This document shows, in pieces, positions 8,912-17,924 of a stretch of 64,000 nucleotides of DNA; the first letter of the stretch is position 1, and every line of letters begins with the position of its first letter. This DNA comes from Aminobacter aganoensis (GTDB lineage Bacteria; Pseudomonadota; Alphaproteobacteria; Rhizobiales; Rhizobiaceae): the NCBI RefSeq assembly GCF_014206975.1, contig NZ_JACHOU010000001.1, forward strand, positions 744,001 to 808,000, given 5' to 3'. The position numbers and the translations under genes are program-made. The notes beneath the pieces are model-generated. The model made no database searches. It saw only the letters and a list, made by a program, of their open reading frames with translations, and was not told where the DNA came from.

Positions 8912-9108
8912 GTTATCCTTGTTCTCGAACAGGCCGCGCGAAAGCTATCGCGCAGCATCCCTTCCTGACGCCGGGGCCCTCTTCGGGGCATTGCAGGATT
9001 AGCCGGCGCCTTGCACGGGGATGCATGTGACGGGCGAACTGGCGGGAAAAATGACCGGGCAAGTCACAAAGGGTGACAGGTTGTAATCTGGCGAATCAGC
9101 CACCTGGA

Positions 9109-9873
9109 CTAGTCAAGGCTGCCTTCGAGGGAGGAAAGCAGCCGCCGCAGGGTCGAAACTGTCGAGGCATCGGCCACCCCGTCGACGCAGCTGGTGCGGA
9201 AATGTCGTTGAAAAGCTTGGACAGTTACCGCTGTCTGCGCATCGAAATGGCCGGTGATTTCGACACCGTAGCCATAGAATGCCAGCATCGACTGCAGTTC
9301 CTCGACAGCGCTGCCGCTCTCGCCAGGTTGCAATTCGCGGCGCCCGTTGCGCGGCGAAGGTGCGACCCAATGACCTATGCCGGCCTCGTGCAGCATGCGC
9401 CACGAAAACTTCTCGCCCGGGTCAACCTTGCGCCCCAGCGCCACATCCGAGTGCGCCAGCACGCGTTCTGGCGGCACATTGTGACGCCCGGCAATGCCGA
9501 GGCAAAGCGCGACGACCGCCTCCATCTGCCGCCTTGGAAAAGAGCGATAGCCGAAGGCATGGCCGGGATTGACGATCTCGATGCCGATCGAGCAGGAATT
9601 GATGTCGGTCTGGCCCTGCCAGGAGCTCTTGCCGGCATGCCAGGCCCGGTCGCTCTCGCGCACCATCTGCACGATGCGGCCGTCCTCGTGCACGAGATAG
9701 TGCGAAGACACCTCGCTCACCGGGTCGCACAGCCAGGCTTCAGCGCCCGCCCCGGTTTCCATGCCGGTGTAGTGCAACACGATCATGTCAGGCTTCACAC
9801 CCTCACGCCGCAGCCCGAAATTGGGCGAAAGCCGGACCTCGGCATGCGGGTGGTCGGGTTGGAAACCGCTCAT
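9109..9873 (-). CDS. N-acetylmuramoyl-L-alanine amidase, AmiD-like, with peptidoglycan-binding domain
   Basis: A 254-residue Amidase_2 (zinc) enzyme that cuts the MurNAc-L-Ala bond. Zinc/catalytic residues are visible in MIVLHYTGM, SSHYLVHEDG, AWHAGKSSWQG, SIGIEIVNPG and VLAHSDVALGRKVDPG. A C-terminal PG_binding_1 domain (about 185-254) contains GESGSAVEELQSML and AVQAFQRHFR-like repeats. There is no signal peptide, so it may act on turnover products in the cytoplasm or be exported otherwise. The start overlaps the stop of the DnaJ-like gene by 4 bp, so the two form an operon. Confidence 0.9.
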   Translation of the reverse strand: MSGFQPDHPHAEVRLSPNFGLRREGVKPDMIVLHYTGMETGAGAEAWLCDPVSEVSSHYLVHEDGRIVQMVRESDRAWHAGKSSWQGQTDINSCSIGIEIVNPGHAFGYRSFPRRQMEAVVALCLGIAGRHNVPPERVLAHSDVALGRKVDPGEKFSWRMLHEAGIGHWVAPSPRNGRRELQPGESGSAVEELQSMLAFYGYGVEITGHFDAQTAVTVQAFQRHFRTSCVDGVADASTVSTLRRLLSSLEGSLD

Positions 9874-10589
9874 GCGTGCCGCAGCCCCCTTTCGATCATT
9901 TCGTAGGCCGCATTGATTGCGGCGATGCGCGTAGTGGCGATTCGGATGAACTCTTCCGGCAGGCCGCGTGCAATCAGCTTATCGGGATGGTTGTTGGCGA
10001 CAAGCTTTCGATAGTGCTTGCGCACATCCTCGAACGATTTTCCGCGCTCGATGCCGAGTACCCGGTATGGATCGGCCTCGCCGAGATCGAGATGCCGCGC
10101 CAGGATGGTCTGGTAGTGGGATTCCTCGATGCGGAAGATCTCCGACACCCGATGCAGGAACGTGCCCTCGCGCTGGTGCAGCATTCCATCCGACTTGGCG
10201 ATGTGGAACAGCCCGTCGAGAATGTCCTCCAGCATGCCGCAGTTGGTATGGCCCGAGCCGCACAGCCGGGCCATGCGCTGGGCGTAGAGCTCGAAGCCGG
10301 CAACATCCTGCTGGGCGATGTCGTAGAGGCGCGCCACGTCGCGCGCATGCTCGGGCGGAACCGCGAAAATCTCGTAGAAGGCGCGAACCTCGTCCTGCGA
10401 CACCACGCCGTCCGCCTTGGCCATCTTGGCCGAAAGCGCGATCATCGCCACCGAAAAGGCGACGCGGCGGCGCAACTCGGCATCGCCTGAAAAGACGGTC
10501 CTGACAGCCTCGACGACATCGGCCACGCCGTTTGCCGCCGACGCCGAGATACGCGCAATGAAGTCGCCGAGGCGGTCCCAAATCGACAT
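9870..10589 (-). CDS. DjlA-like co-chaperone with TerB and J domains
   Basis: A 239-residue protein with an N-terminal TerB-like helical domain (about 35-165: FSVAMIALSAKMAKADGVVS, then SDGMLHQREGTFLHRV) and a C-terminal J domain (about 172-235: DPYRVLGIERGKSFEDVRK, HPDKL). HPDKL carries the essential HPD that stimulates DnaK ATPase. Unlike E. coli DjlA, no N-terminal membrane helix is evident. The gene is directly coupled to the amidase (4-bp overlap), a pairing I have seen as a conserved neighbourhood in rhizobia, which suggests an envelope-related role; that role is inferred. Confidence 0.88.
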   Translation of the reverse strand: MSIWDRLGDFIARISASAANGVADVVEAVRTVFSGDAELRRRVAFSVAMIALSAKMAKADGVVSQDEVRAFYEIFAVPPEHARDVARLYDIAQQDVAGFELYAQRMARLCGSGHTNCGMLEDILDGLFHIAKSDGMLHQREGTFLHRVSEIFRIEESHYQTILARHLDLGEADPYRVLGIERGKSFEDVRKHYRKLVANNHPDKLIARGLPEEFIRIATTRIAAINAAYEMIERGLRHA

Positions 10590-10668
10590 GGCCGCTTCTT
10601 AGGATGAAACATTCGCAAATGCGAGATGCCATTGCGCCCCAGGCATAACTTTGTCGGCACTGTAGTCC

Positions 10669-10690
10669 CTGGACCAAAACTCTGGACCAA
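10669..10690 (+). promoter_or_regulatory. Direct repeat CTGGACCAA x2 upstream of EamA gene
   Basis: CTGGACCAA occurs at 10669-10677 and again at 10682-10690, 13 bp apart, about 50-70 bp before the ATG of the EamA transporter. Direct repeats in this position can bind GntR/MocR- or LysR-type regulators, but no regulator gene is adjacent. This is a candidate operator only. Confidence 0.3.
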
Positions 10691-10736
10691 CGGAAAATCC
10701 ACGACGCGAAAGCCCGGCCCCGCTAACGGTTGCGCC

Positions 10737-11639
10737 ATGGACGCACGCAACGCCACCCAGTCGCCCTCCAGGATTTCCCGCGAGACCATGGGGCTCGCCC
10801 TGGGCACGCTTGGCGTTGTCATTTTCGGCGGGACCCTGCCGGCGACACGGGTCGCCCTCACGACCTTTTCGCCCTGGTTCGTCACCCACGGACGCGCCGC
10901 CATGGCGTCCCTTGCCGCGGCACTGCTGCTCGTCATCCTGCGCAAGCGCCTTCCCAGGGGCGATGCGCCTGCTCTGTTCCTCGCGGGCCTCCTGCTGGTA
11001 TTCGGCTTTCCGATCTTTTCGTCGATCGCCATGCAGACGGTCCCGGCATCGCATGGCGGCGTCGTCCTCGGCGTGCTGCCTTTGATCACCAGCATATTTG
11101 CGGCTCTGATCGGCGGCGAGCGCCCGTCGGTGCTGTTCTGGATTTGCGGCGTGGTGGGTGCGGCACTGGTGGTGGCGTTCGCCATGCGCGACAATGGCAT
11201 GACCCTCTCGACCGGCGATCTGTTCCTGTTTCTCGCCGCGCTGTCCGCCAGCCTCGGCTATGTCGTGTCGGGCAAGCTGGCGCGCCACATGCCGGGCTGG
11301 GAAGTGATCTGCTGGTCGCTGATCCTGACGGCACCGATTTCGGTCCCGGCCGCCATCTGGAGCTGGCATCCTGAATTCTCCAACGCTTCGGCCGCCGCCA
11401 CCTTTTCGTTCCTCTATCTGAGCTTCGGCTCGATGTTCCTTGGCTTTTTCGCCTGGAATGTCGGCCTCGGCATGGGCGGCATCGCCCGCGTCAGCCAGGT
11501 CCAGCTGCTGCAGTCCTTCGTCACCCTGGCGATTTCGGCCTTCCTGCTCAAGGAATATGTCGGCAGCGAAACCGTGCTGTTCGCACTCGCGGTGATTGCC
11601 ATCGTGGCGCTCGGCCGACGCGCGCGCGTCTCGCGCTGA
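10737..11639 (+). CDS. DMT-superfamily permease (EamA domains)
   Basis: A 300-residue inner-membrane transporter with about ten hydrophobic helices in two EamA repeats (residues about 15-145 and 155-290). The first repeat contains GVVIFGGTLPATRVAL and GLLLVFGFPIFSSIAMQ; the second ends with ISAFLLKEYVGSET followed by a last helix and a basic tail. Substrate is unknown; the family exports amino acids and metabolites. The ATG at 10737 is preferred to an in-frame one 111 bp upstream because the extra residues are hydrophilic and unlike the family. It is one of three EamA transporters in this window. Confidence 0.85.
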   Translation: MDARNATQSPSRISRETMGLALGTLGVVIFGGTLPATRVALTTFSPWFVTHGRAAMASLAAALLLVILRKRLPRGDAPALFLAGLLLVFGFPIFSSIAMQTVPASHGGVVLGVLPLITSIFAALIGGERPSVLFWICGVVGAALVVAFAMRDNGMTLSTGDLFLFLAALSASLGYVVSGKLARHMPGWEVICWSLILTAPISVPAAIWSWHPEFSNASAAATFSFLYLSFGSMFLGFFAWNVGLGMGGIARVSQVQLLQSFVTLAISAFLLKEYVGSETVLFALAVIAIVALGRRARVSR

Positions 11640-11647
11640 TATCATAG

Positions 11648-11672
11648 AAAAAGCCGGAGCAGTTGCTCCGGC
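11648..11672 (-). terminator. Intrinsic terminator of the small lipoprotein gene
   Basis: GCCGGAGCA (11653-11661) and TGCTCCGGC (11664-11672) form a perfect 9-bp stem with a two-base gap. Read on the minus strand it is followed by TTTTTC, so it terminates the gene at 11699-11983. It also lies just after the EamA stop and may act weakly in the other direction. Confidence 0.8.
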
Positions 11673-11698
11673 CCTTCCCTTGGCTTGTCGGTCGCCGC

Positions 11699-11983
11699 TT
11701 ACTGAGCCGGGGCTGCCGGTTCGACCGGCTTCGGCTGCGTCGGCTCGCTGTTCTGCATGTCGCCGCCAGTACCGGTTTCCGGCGTCGGCGTGATGCTCTG
11801 CGTCGTCGAGTTGTCGGTAGCCGGAGGGGTCGCCTCGGGCGTCGCGGGTGCTGGCGTCACCGGTGCCGGCTCTTCGGTCGCGGGCGGCTGCACGCTCTGC
11901 GTGGTCGTGTCGTCGGTGTCGCTGCAGGCGGCGACGCCAAGCAGTGCGAGGGCAGCGACCGAACCAAGAATGAGCTTCTTCAT
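11699..11983 (-). CDS. Small proline/threonine-rich lipoprotein
   Basis: A 94-residue predicted lipoprotein. The signal peptide MKKLILGSVAALALLGVAAC ends in a VAAC lipobox, so the mature protein starts at Cys20. The remaining 74 residues are almost wholly Pro, Thr, Ala, Glu and Gln (repeated TP, AP, PA, TTQS pairs), with no folded domain, suggesting an extended periplasmic tether. Its own terminator lies 27 bp downstream and the gene is monocistronic. Function unknown; similar disordered lipoproteins are common in rhizobia. Confidence 0.75.
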   Translation of the reverse strand: MKKLILGSVAALALLGVAACSDTDDTTTQSVQPPATEEPAPVTPAPATPEATPPATDNSTTQSITPTPETGTGGDMQNSEPTQPKPVEPAAPAQ

Positions 11984-12119
11984 GACAATCTCCTTGCGTA
12001 ACGGCCCGTCAGGCGGGCGTCGGAGAAGAAATGCATGGGGCCGGGCGCGGTTTCATAACGTTCGGAGTCCCGCTGTCACATTCCCGGGCAGCGTGGGATG
12101 TCGCACAGGCGTCATTGGC

Positions 12120-12137
12120 GCGTCACCGCGCTGTCAC
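12120..12137 (+). promoter_or_regulatory. Possible Pho box upstream of btaA
   Basis: GCGTCAC (12120-12126), 4 bp, CTGTCAC (12131-12137): two 7-mers in 11-bp phase, the layout of the PhoB consensus CTGTCAT-N4-CTGTCAT. The second half fits well, the first less so. It lies 50 bp before the btaA ATG. In Sinorhizobium meliloti btaAB is PhoB-dependent, which supports the reading; this particular site is untested. Confidence 0.5.
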
Positions 12138-12186
12138 GCCGGTGCGCTACCCCGCGGCCAACAACGAAGCGGGGAATCGCATTTCC

Positions 12187-13431
12187 ATGACCGACGTTTC
12201 CGGAGAACTTGTCTTTCGTCGCGGCAAGAAAGTTGGAAAGGCTGTCTACCAGAACCGGCCGCTTTCCAGGGAAGGGCTTTCCGAGCGCCTGTTCGCGCTT
12301 TTGTTTTCCGGCCTGGTGTACCCCCAGATCTGGGAAGATCCCGACGTCGACATCGAAGCGATGCAACTCGCCGAGGGCCACCGCATCGTCACCATCGCCT
12401 CCGGCGGCTGCAACATCCTCGCTTACCTCACCCGCTCGCCGGCGAAGATCGATGCCGTCGACCTGAATGCCGCGCACATCGCCCTCAACAAGATGAAGCT
12501 GGCCGCCGTCCGGCACCTGCCTTCGCAGGCCGACCTGTTCCGCTTCTTCGGCACCGCTGGCACCGAGCACAACTCGCATGCCTATGACCGCTTCATCGCC
12601 CCACACCTCGACACCGCCACCCGCGGCTACTGGGAGCGGCGCAACTGGCGCGGCAAGCGGCGTATCGCGACCTTCGACACCAATTTCTACAAGACCGGAC
12701 TGCTTGGCCTGTTCATCGCCGCCGGCCACCGCACCGCCAGGCTCTACGGCGTCGATCCAGCCGGCATCATGGCGACCGGCAATCGGGCCGAGCAGCGCCG
12801 CTTCTTCGACGAACACCTCGCCCCGATCTTCGACCGCCGCGCCCTGCGCTGGATCACGTCGCGAAAGTCGTCGCTGTTCGGCCTCGGCATCCCGCCCGCG
12901 CAATACGACTCGCTGCTGACCTCGGGCGACGGCTCCATGGCCGGCGTGCTTCGGGCGCGCTTGGAAAAGCTCGCCTGCGACTTCCCGCTCGAAAGCAACT
13001 ATTTCGCCTGGCAGGCCTTCGCCCGCCGCTACCCCGAGCCGGGAGAGGCAGCCCTGCCCGCCTATCTCGAACAGGCCAATTACGCGACGATCCGTGCCAA
13101 TGCCGACAAGGTGGCAATCCACCACGCCAACTTCACCGAACTGCTCACCGGCAAGGACGCCGGTACGGTCGACCGATACGTCCTGCTCGACGCTCAGGAC
13201 TGGATGAGCGACTCCCAACTCAACGCGCTCTGGACCGAAATCACCCGCACGGCAGCTCCCGGCGCGCGCGTCATCTTCCGCACCGCCGCCGAACCGAGCC
13301 TGCTTCCCGGCCGGCTGTCGCCTGCCCTGCTCGACCAGTGGAGCTACGCCGACGAGATGTCGCGCGATTTCACCGCTCGCGACCGTTCGGCGATCTATGG
13401 CGGCTTCCACCTCTATGTGAAGAAGCCCTGA
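12187..13431 (+). CDS. btaA: S-adenosylmethionine:diacylglycerol 3-amino-3-carboxypropyltransferase BtaA
   Basis: First enzyme of betaine lipid (DGTS) synthesis: transfers the 3-amino-3-carboxypropyl group of SAM to diacylglycerol, making diacylglycerylhomoserine. It has 414 residues. Seen: FSGLVYPQIWEDPDVDIEAM near 40 and a SAM-binding region TIASGGCNILAYL followed by IDAVDLNAAHIALNK, all typical of the DUF3419/BtaA family, with the C-terminal YVLLDAQDWM and ARVIFRTAAEPS blocks. The ATG at 12187 (MTDVSGELVF) is preferred over upstream in-frame starts, which add non-family residues. Its stop overlaps the btaB ATG (TGATG), so the two are coupled. Confidence 0.93.
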   Translation: MTDVSGELVFRRGKKVGKAVYQNRPLSREGLSERLFALLFSGLVYPQIWEDPDVDIEAMQLAEGHRIVTIASGGCNILAYLTRSPAKIDAVDLNAAHIALNKMKLAAVRHLPSQADLFRFFGTAGTEHNSHAYDRFIAPHLDTATRGYWERRNWRGKRRIATFDTNFYKTGLLGLFIAAGHRTARLYGVDPAGIMATGNRAEQRRFFDEHLAPIFDRRALRWITSRKSSLFGLGIPPAQYDSLLTSGDGSMAGVLRARLEKLACDFPLESNYFAWQAFARRYPEPGEAALPAYLEQANYATIRANADKVAIHHANFTELLTGKDAGTVDRYVLLDAQDWMSDSQLNALWTEITRTAAPGARVIFRTAAEPSLLPGRLSPALLDQWSYADEMSRDFTARDRSAIYGGFHLYVKKP

Positions 13432-14096
13432 TGAGCGCGCCCGATGTCTCGACCAATCACTCCGGCTTGATGGACCGCGTCTACCGGCATCAGCGCCATA
13501 TCTATGATCTGACGCGCAAATATTACCTGCTCGGTCGCGACCGCATGATTGCGGAACTGTCCCCGCCCGTCGGCGGCACGGTGCTCGAATTGGGCTGCGG
13601 CACCGGGCGCAACCTGATCCTCGCCGCCCGCCGCTTTCCCAACGCTCATTTCTACGGCCTCGACATTTCCGCCGAGATGCTGGCCACCGCCAGGGCGTCG
13701 ATCGCCCGGGCCGGCCTGTCGGACCGTATATCGCTGGCCCAGGCGGACGCGACCGCCTTCGACGCCGCCGCCCTGTTCGGCCGCAGCGGCTTCGACCGAG
13801 TCTTCGTTTCCTACGCCCTGTCGATGATCCCGGGCTGGGAACGCTCGGTGTCGGCGGCGCTTTCCGTGGCGGACGGCTCGGTCCACATCGTCGATTTCGG
13901 CCAGCAGGAAGGCCTGCCCGGATGGTTCCGCAACCTGCTTCGCGGCTGGCTTGGAAAATTCCACGTCTCGCCGCGCGAGAGCCTGGCGACGGAGATCGCA
14001 CGCCAGGCCCAGGCAACCGGCAAGAGCTTTCGCTTTTCCTCGCTGTACCGCGGCTACGCCTGGCTCGTCGTCGTCGGCGGACCGAAGCCTATTTGA
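13431..14096 (+). CDS. btaB: Diacylglycerylhomoserine N-methyltransferase BtaB
   Basis: Class I SAM methyltransferase of 221 residues that trimethylates the homoserine nitrogen to give DGTS, a phosphorus-free membrane lipid. Seen: HQRHIYDLTRKYYLLGRDRM, motif I VLELGCGTGRNLI near 45, FYGLDISAEML, and the FVSYALSMIPGWE block typical of BtaB. It starts inside the btaA stop. Its last 8 bp overlap the 3' end of the convergent serine hydrolase gene. Expression is probably raised under phosphate starvation together with btaA. Confidence 0.92.
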   Translation: MSAPDVSTNHSGLMDRVYRHQRHIYDLTRKYYLLGRDRMIAELSPPVGGTVLELGCGTGRNLILAARRFPNAHFYGLDISAEMLATARASIARAGLSDRISLAQADATAFDAAALFGRSGFDRVFVSYALSMIPGWERSVSAALSVADGSVHIVDFGQQEGLPGWFRNLLRGWLGKFHVSPRESLATEIARQAQATGKSFRFSSLYRGYAWLVVVGGPKPI

Positions 14097-15495
14097 GCGC
14101 CGCCGCCAATGCCGCGAGCATGGCTTGCGGCTTGTAGTGCAGCTTCGAGGGTGTGAGCCCCATGCGCACCACCACCAGCCCGGCCGACGGCACCATCGCC
14201 ACCGTCTGGCCGTCATGGCCCTGCATCCAAAACGTGTCCGACGGCAGGTCGAAGCCGGCGTCGGGATCCTCGCCTTCGGGCGAGCCGCCCTCCGGTCCGC
14301 GCAGCCAGAGCTGGCCACGGCCATAGTCGCCGTTCGAGGCGGGAGCCACCTCCCGCATCCAGGCGACATAGCCCTCCGGCAGAACGCGCGTGCCGTTCCA
14401 GACGCCGTCCTGCAGCAGGAACTGGCCGAAACGCGCCCAGTCATGCGCCGAGGCGTAAAGATAGGACGATCCGGCGAAGGTGCCGCGCGCATCGGCCTCC
14501 AGCACCGCACTCGTCATGCCGAGCGGCCCGAACAGTTTTTCCTGCGGCCAGGCCAACGCCGTGGCGGGATCGCCGACCGCATCCTGCCACAGCCGCGACA
14601 GGATCAGCGTCGTGCCGCTGGAATAGGAAAACACCTTGCCGACATCGCCGGCCAGCGGCTTGGCCGCCGCGAAGCTCGCCATGTCGGGCTCGAGATAGAG
14701 CATGCGGGTGACGTCGGTGACGTCGCCATAATCCTCGTTGAACTCCAGCCCGCTCGACATCGCCATGAGGTCCGCCAGGCTGATGGCGTTGCGGCCGTCC
14801 GCCTTCCACGCCTCGAACAGCCCGGTCTTGTCGACCGACATCCTGCCGTCGCCGACCAGCGTGCCGATGATCGCCGCCGTCACCGTCTTGGTCATCGACC
14901 AGCCCAGCAGCGGCGTCGCCGCACCGAAACCCTCGCCATAGCGCTCGCCGACGATGCGTCCGTTCTGCACCACCACGATCGCCCGCATGTCCGGGCCTGC
15001 CAGCCCGGCGTCGTCCAGGATCGCCGCGATGGCCGGGTTCTGCGAGGCATCGACCTTGTCGCCCTCCGGCCACAGCCCGTCGCTCTTGGCCGCGGTTGCG
15101 GCCGGAACCACCCCGAGTGCTGCCGCCGCGACATCGCCATCCGGCACATTGCTGCAGCCGGCACCGTCATGCACCACTGCCAACCCCCGGCCGAAGATGC
15201 CGAACAGCCCCGCCCGCACCGTGCCCGCACTGTCGTCGACATCCACCGACATCAGTCGGAGCAACGGATGCCCCGGCGCCTGGACATCGTCGGCCAGCAC
15301 CTCGCCGGCATCCCGATTTGCAATGAACACGTTGGAGCAGACGATCTTGGCGGCATAGCCCGAGCCGACCCGGATCAGTGCCGGCGGCGCGAAATAGAGC
15401 CATGCCGAGAGCCCTGCGACCGCCGCCACGACAAGAGCCACCAGCCACTTCAGGATCTTGCCGACCATGCGCATTGCCGTCCCCCGCCCCGCCAT
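14089..15495 (-). CDS. Serine hydrolase of the class C beta-lactamase/PBP4* family
   Basis: A 468-residue protein with an N-terminal membrane anchor (about 12-37: KILKWLVALVVAAVAGLSAW) and a periplasmic beta-lactamase-fold domain (about 165-465). The nucleophile motif is SMTK (in LLGWSMTKTVTAAIIG, near 198); further blocks are YSSGTTLILSRLW, the YxN-equivalent region, and MQGHDGQTVAMVPSAGLVVV replacing the KTG/HTG triad. Such enzymes are esterases, DD-peptidases or peptidases more often than antibiotic resistance enzymes. Substrate unknown. Several in-frame ATGs occur in the first 10 codons, so the start may be 15495 or slightly downstream. Confidence 0.82.
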   Translation of the reverse strand: MAGRGTAMRMVGKILKWLVALVVAAVAGLSAWLYFAPPALIRVGSGYAAKIVCSNVFIANRDAGEVLADDVQAPGHPLLRLMSVDVDDSAGTVRAGLFGIFGRGLAVVHDGAGCSNVPDGDVAAAALGVVPAATAAKSDGLWPEGDKVDASQNPAIAAILDDAGLAGPDMRAIVVVQNGRIVGERYGEGFGAATPLLGWSMTKTVTAAIIGTLVGDGRMSVDKTGLFEAWKADGRNAISLADLMAMSSGLEFNEDYGDVTDVTRMLYLEPDMASFAAAKPLAGDVGKVFSYSSGTTLILSRLWQDAVGDPATALAWPQEKLFGPLGMTSAVLEADARGTFAGSSYLYASAHDWARFGQFLLQDGVWNGTRVLPEGYVAWMREVAPASNGDYGRGQLWLRGPEGGSPEGEDPDAGFDLPSDTFWMQGHDGQTVAMVPSAGLVVVRMGLTPSKLHYKPQAMLAALAAALK

Positions 15496-15707
15496 CTTGC
15501 TTCCGCCATGGAATTGCCGTCATTCCTCACGCAAATCCCGGAGGCTGTCGAGCGCGATCAACGGTTTATCAACCATGATCGGCGATCACAGGAGGGGATG
15601 CGCGGTGTCTTGGGGAAACCGCCGGTCCATCAGGCTAACATCCGGCCGCGAGGCCGACCCCGCAACGATATGCACTGGCCAGCCCCGTCTGGCCGCAAGG
15701 AGAGGTA

Positions 15708-16511
15708 ATGCGCCGCGCTCCGGCTCTTTTGCTGCTCGCCTTTCTCGGCGCCTGCTCGACTTCCGACACCTTGTCGCTCGCCCCCGCCGGCAAGTCGACG
15801 ACCATGGCCAGCGTTTCGGTCAAGAACCCGCGCTTCAGCGACAGCGATCCACATCAGTGGGAAAGCGGCGCGCCCTGGACCTACGCCGTCCACGGCACCG
15901 ACGTTTCGAAGTACCAGACCTCGATCGACTGGCAGCAGGCCAAGGGCAGCGGCATCTCCTTCGCCTTCATCAAGGCGACCGAAGGCGGGGACCGCGTCGA
16001 CGACTATTTCGGCGAACATTGGCGTGAGACCAAGGCTGCCGGCGTACCGCGCGGCGCCTATCACTTCTATTATTTCTGCCGGCCGGCGGCCGAGCAGGCG
16101 CGCTGGTTCATCCAGAACGTGCCCAATGAGCGCTCGTCGCTGCCGCCGATCCTCGACATGGAATGGAACCCGCTGTCGCCGTCCTGCAAGCTCCGCCCGC
16201 CGGCGGCCACTGTGCGTAGCGAGATGAAGATCTTCCTCGAAATGGTCGAGAAGCATTACGGCAAGAAACCGATCATCTACACCTCGATCGACTTCTTCGA
16301 CGACAACGACCTGTCGACCTTCCGCGGCTATCCCTACTGGCTGCGTTCCGTCGCCGGCCATCCGACCTCGCGATACGGCAGCCACCCCTTCACCTTCTGG
16401 CAGTACACCGGTACCGGTGTCGTGCCCGGCATCAGGGGCGACGCCGACATCAACGTGTTCAACGGCACCGAAGCGCACTGGAAGAAGTGGCTCGCCGCCA
16501 ACACGAGATAG
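15708..16511 (+). CDS. GH25 family lysozyme, lipoprotein
   Basis: A 267-residue muramidase. MRRAPALLLLAFLGAC carries an LGAC lipobox (Cys16), so it is probably anchored in the envelope. The GH25 domain spans about 60-265: HGTDVSKYQTSIDWQQAK opens the barrel, FAFIKATEGG and GAYHFYYF follow, and the catalytic acids are in ILDMEWNP. WQYTGTGVVPGIRGDADIN is the typical end. AGGAGAGG precedes the ATG. It lies 192 bp ahead of an MltB-type transglycosylase on the same strand; both degrade glycan strands with different products. The 15496-15707 gap holds no gene. Confidence 0.9.
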   Translation: MRRAPALLLLAFLGACSTSDTLSLAPAGKSTTMASVSVKNPRFSDSDPHQWESGAPWTYAVHGTDVSKYQTSIDWQQAKGSGISFAFIKATEGGDRVDDYFGEHWRETKAAGVPRGAYHFYYFCRPAAEQARWFIQNVPNERSSLPPILDMEWNPLSPSCKLRPPAATVRSEMKIFLEMVEKHYGKKPIIYTSIDFFDDNDLSTFRGYPYWLRSVAGHPTSRYGSHPFTFWQYTGTGVVPGIRGDADINVFNGTEAHWKKWLAANTR

Positions 16512-16703
16512 CCTACGACCAGCCCTGCCTGCACCGCCGGGCTGCATATTTCGCATGGCAGATGCGACAACAAGAGGGGGTGCGGCCCTCGCCCCGGTTC
16601 TGTAGAAGGCGCGGCAGAGACATCGACTTGGCCGTCTGCCTGCATGTCGCCATCCGGCGAAGGCAAGAACCCGAAACGACGGGCCAAGCAGGAGACCTGC
16701 CCA

Positions 16704-17924
16704 ATGAATCTGCTGAGCAAAGCGCTGGCCGCCGCCCTGTTCGCCACCGCCTCAATGCCTGCGATCGCGCAGGAAACCGCCGCAGTGCCCCAGGGCGCTC
16801 CGACCGTAACCTCGGAATGCGGCGACGATTTCGCCACCTGGAAGCAGAACCTCGCCAACGAAGCCCGCGCCGCCGGCGTCGGCGAGAAGGGCCTGTCGGC
16901 GCTGGCAAACGCCACCATCGACCCCAAGGTGCTCGAGCGCGACCGCGCCCAGGGCGTGTTCGCCCAGACCTTCACCCAGTTCTCCGAACGCATGATCAGC
17001 GACTACCGGCTCAAGCACGGAGCTGCCAATCTGCAGAAATATGGCCAGTATTTCGCCAAGGCCGAACAGGACTACGGCGTGCCCGGCCCCGTGATTGCCG
17101 CCTTCTGGGCGCTGGAAACCGACTTCGGCGCGGTGCAGGGCAATTTCAACGCGCTCAACGCGCTGGTCACGCTGGCCCATGACTGCCGTCGCCCGACGCT
17201 ATTCCGGCCGCAGGTCGTGCCGCTGCTGACCCTGATCGACCGCAACGTGCTGCCCGCCGACGTCAAGGGCGCCTGGGCCGGCGAAATCGGCCAGACCCAG
17301 ATCCTGCCGTCCGATTACCTGGCGCGCGGCGTCGACGGCGACGGCGACGGCATTGTCGACCTGCGCAACACCCCGGCCGACGTCATCCTCACCACCGGCA
17401 AGAAGATCCAGTCGCGCGGCTGGAAGCGAGGCGAACCCTGGATCGAGGAAGTCCGCGTGCCCACCGAAATGGCCTGGGAAGAAACCGGCCGCACCAACAA
17501 GCAGCCGCTCTCCCGCTGGGCGGCGATGGGCGTCACCATGCGCGACGGCACCGCACTGAAAGACACCGGCCTCAAGGCCGGCATCGTCCTGCCGATGGGC
17601 CGCAAGGGCCCTGCCTTCCTGACCTATGACAATTACGACGTCTACCTCGAATGGAACCAGTCGGCGACCTACACGCTGACGGCCGCGAACCTTGCCACCC
17701 GTCTCGCCGGCCAGCCGGCCTTCGAGCGCGGCAATCCCGACGCCGGCCTGACCGGCGACGCGATGAAGGCACTGCAGCAGAAGCTGCACGACAAGGGCTA
17801 CGATGTCGGCGGCATCGACGGCATCCTTGGCACCAACACCCGCGAAGCCATCCGCCAGGAGCAGATGCGCCTCAAGCTGCCGGTCGACGGCTGGCCGACG
17901 GACGAACTGTTGGCGAATCTGTGA
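16704..17924 (+). CDS. MltB-family lytic murein transglycosylase with peptidoglycan-binding domain
   Basis: A 406-residue periplasmic enzyme with signal peptide MNLLSKALAAALFATASMPA. The SLT_2 domain (about 38-330) has the catalytic Glu in AFWALETDFGAVQGNFN and blocks ERMISDYRL, GEIGQTQILPSDYL and YDNYDVYLEWNQS. The PG_binding_1 domain is at the end (about 345-405, with two GxxG-like repeats). The ATG at 16704 is chosen because the signal peptide starts there; the upstream in-frame extension is polar. The family product is 1,6-anhydro-muropeptides. Confidence 0.9.
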   Translation: MNLLSKALAAALFATASMPAIAQETAAVPQGAPTVTSECGDDFATWKQNLANEARAAGVGEKGLSALANATIDPKVLERDRAQGVFAQTFTQFSERMISDYRLKHGAANLQKYGQYFAKAEQDYGVPGPVIAAFWALETDFGAVQGNFNALNALVTLAHDCRRPTLFRPQVVPLLTLIDRNVLPADVKGAWAGEIGQTQILPSDYLARGVDGDGDGIVDLRNTPADVILTTGKKIQSRGWKRGEPWIEEVRVPTEMAWEETGRTNKQPLSRWAAMGVTMRDGTALKDTGLKAGIVLPMGRKGPAFLTYDNYDVYLEWNQSATYTLTAANLATRLAGQPAFERGNPDAGLTGDAMKALQQKLHDKGYDVGGIDGILGTNTREAIRQEQMRLKLPVDGWPTDELLANL

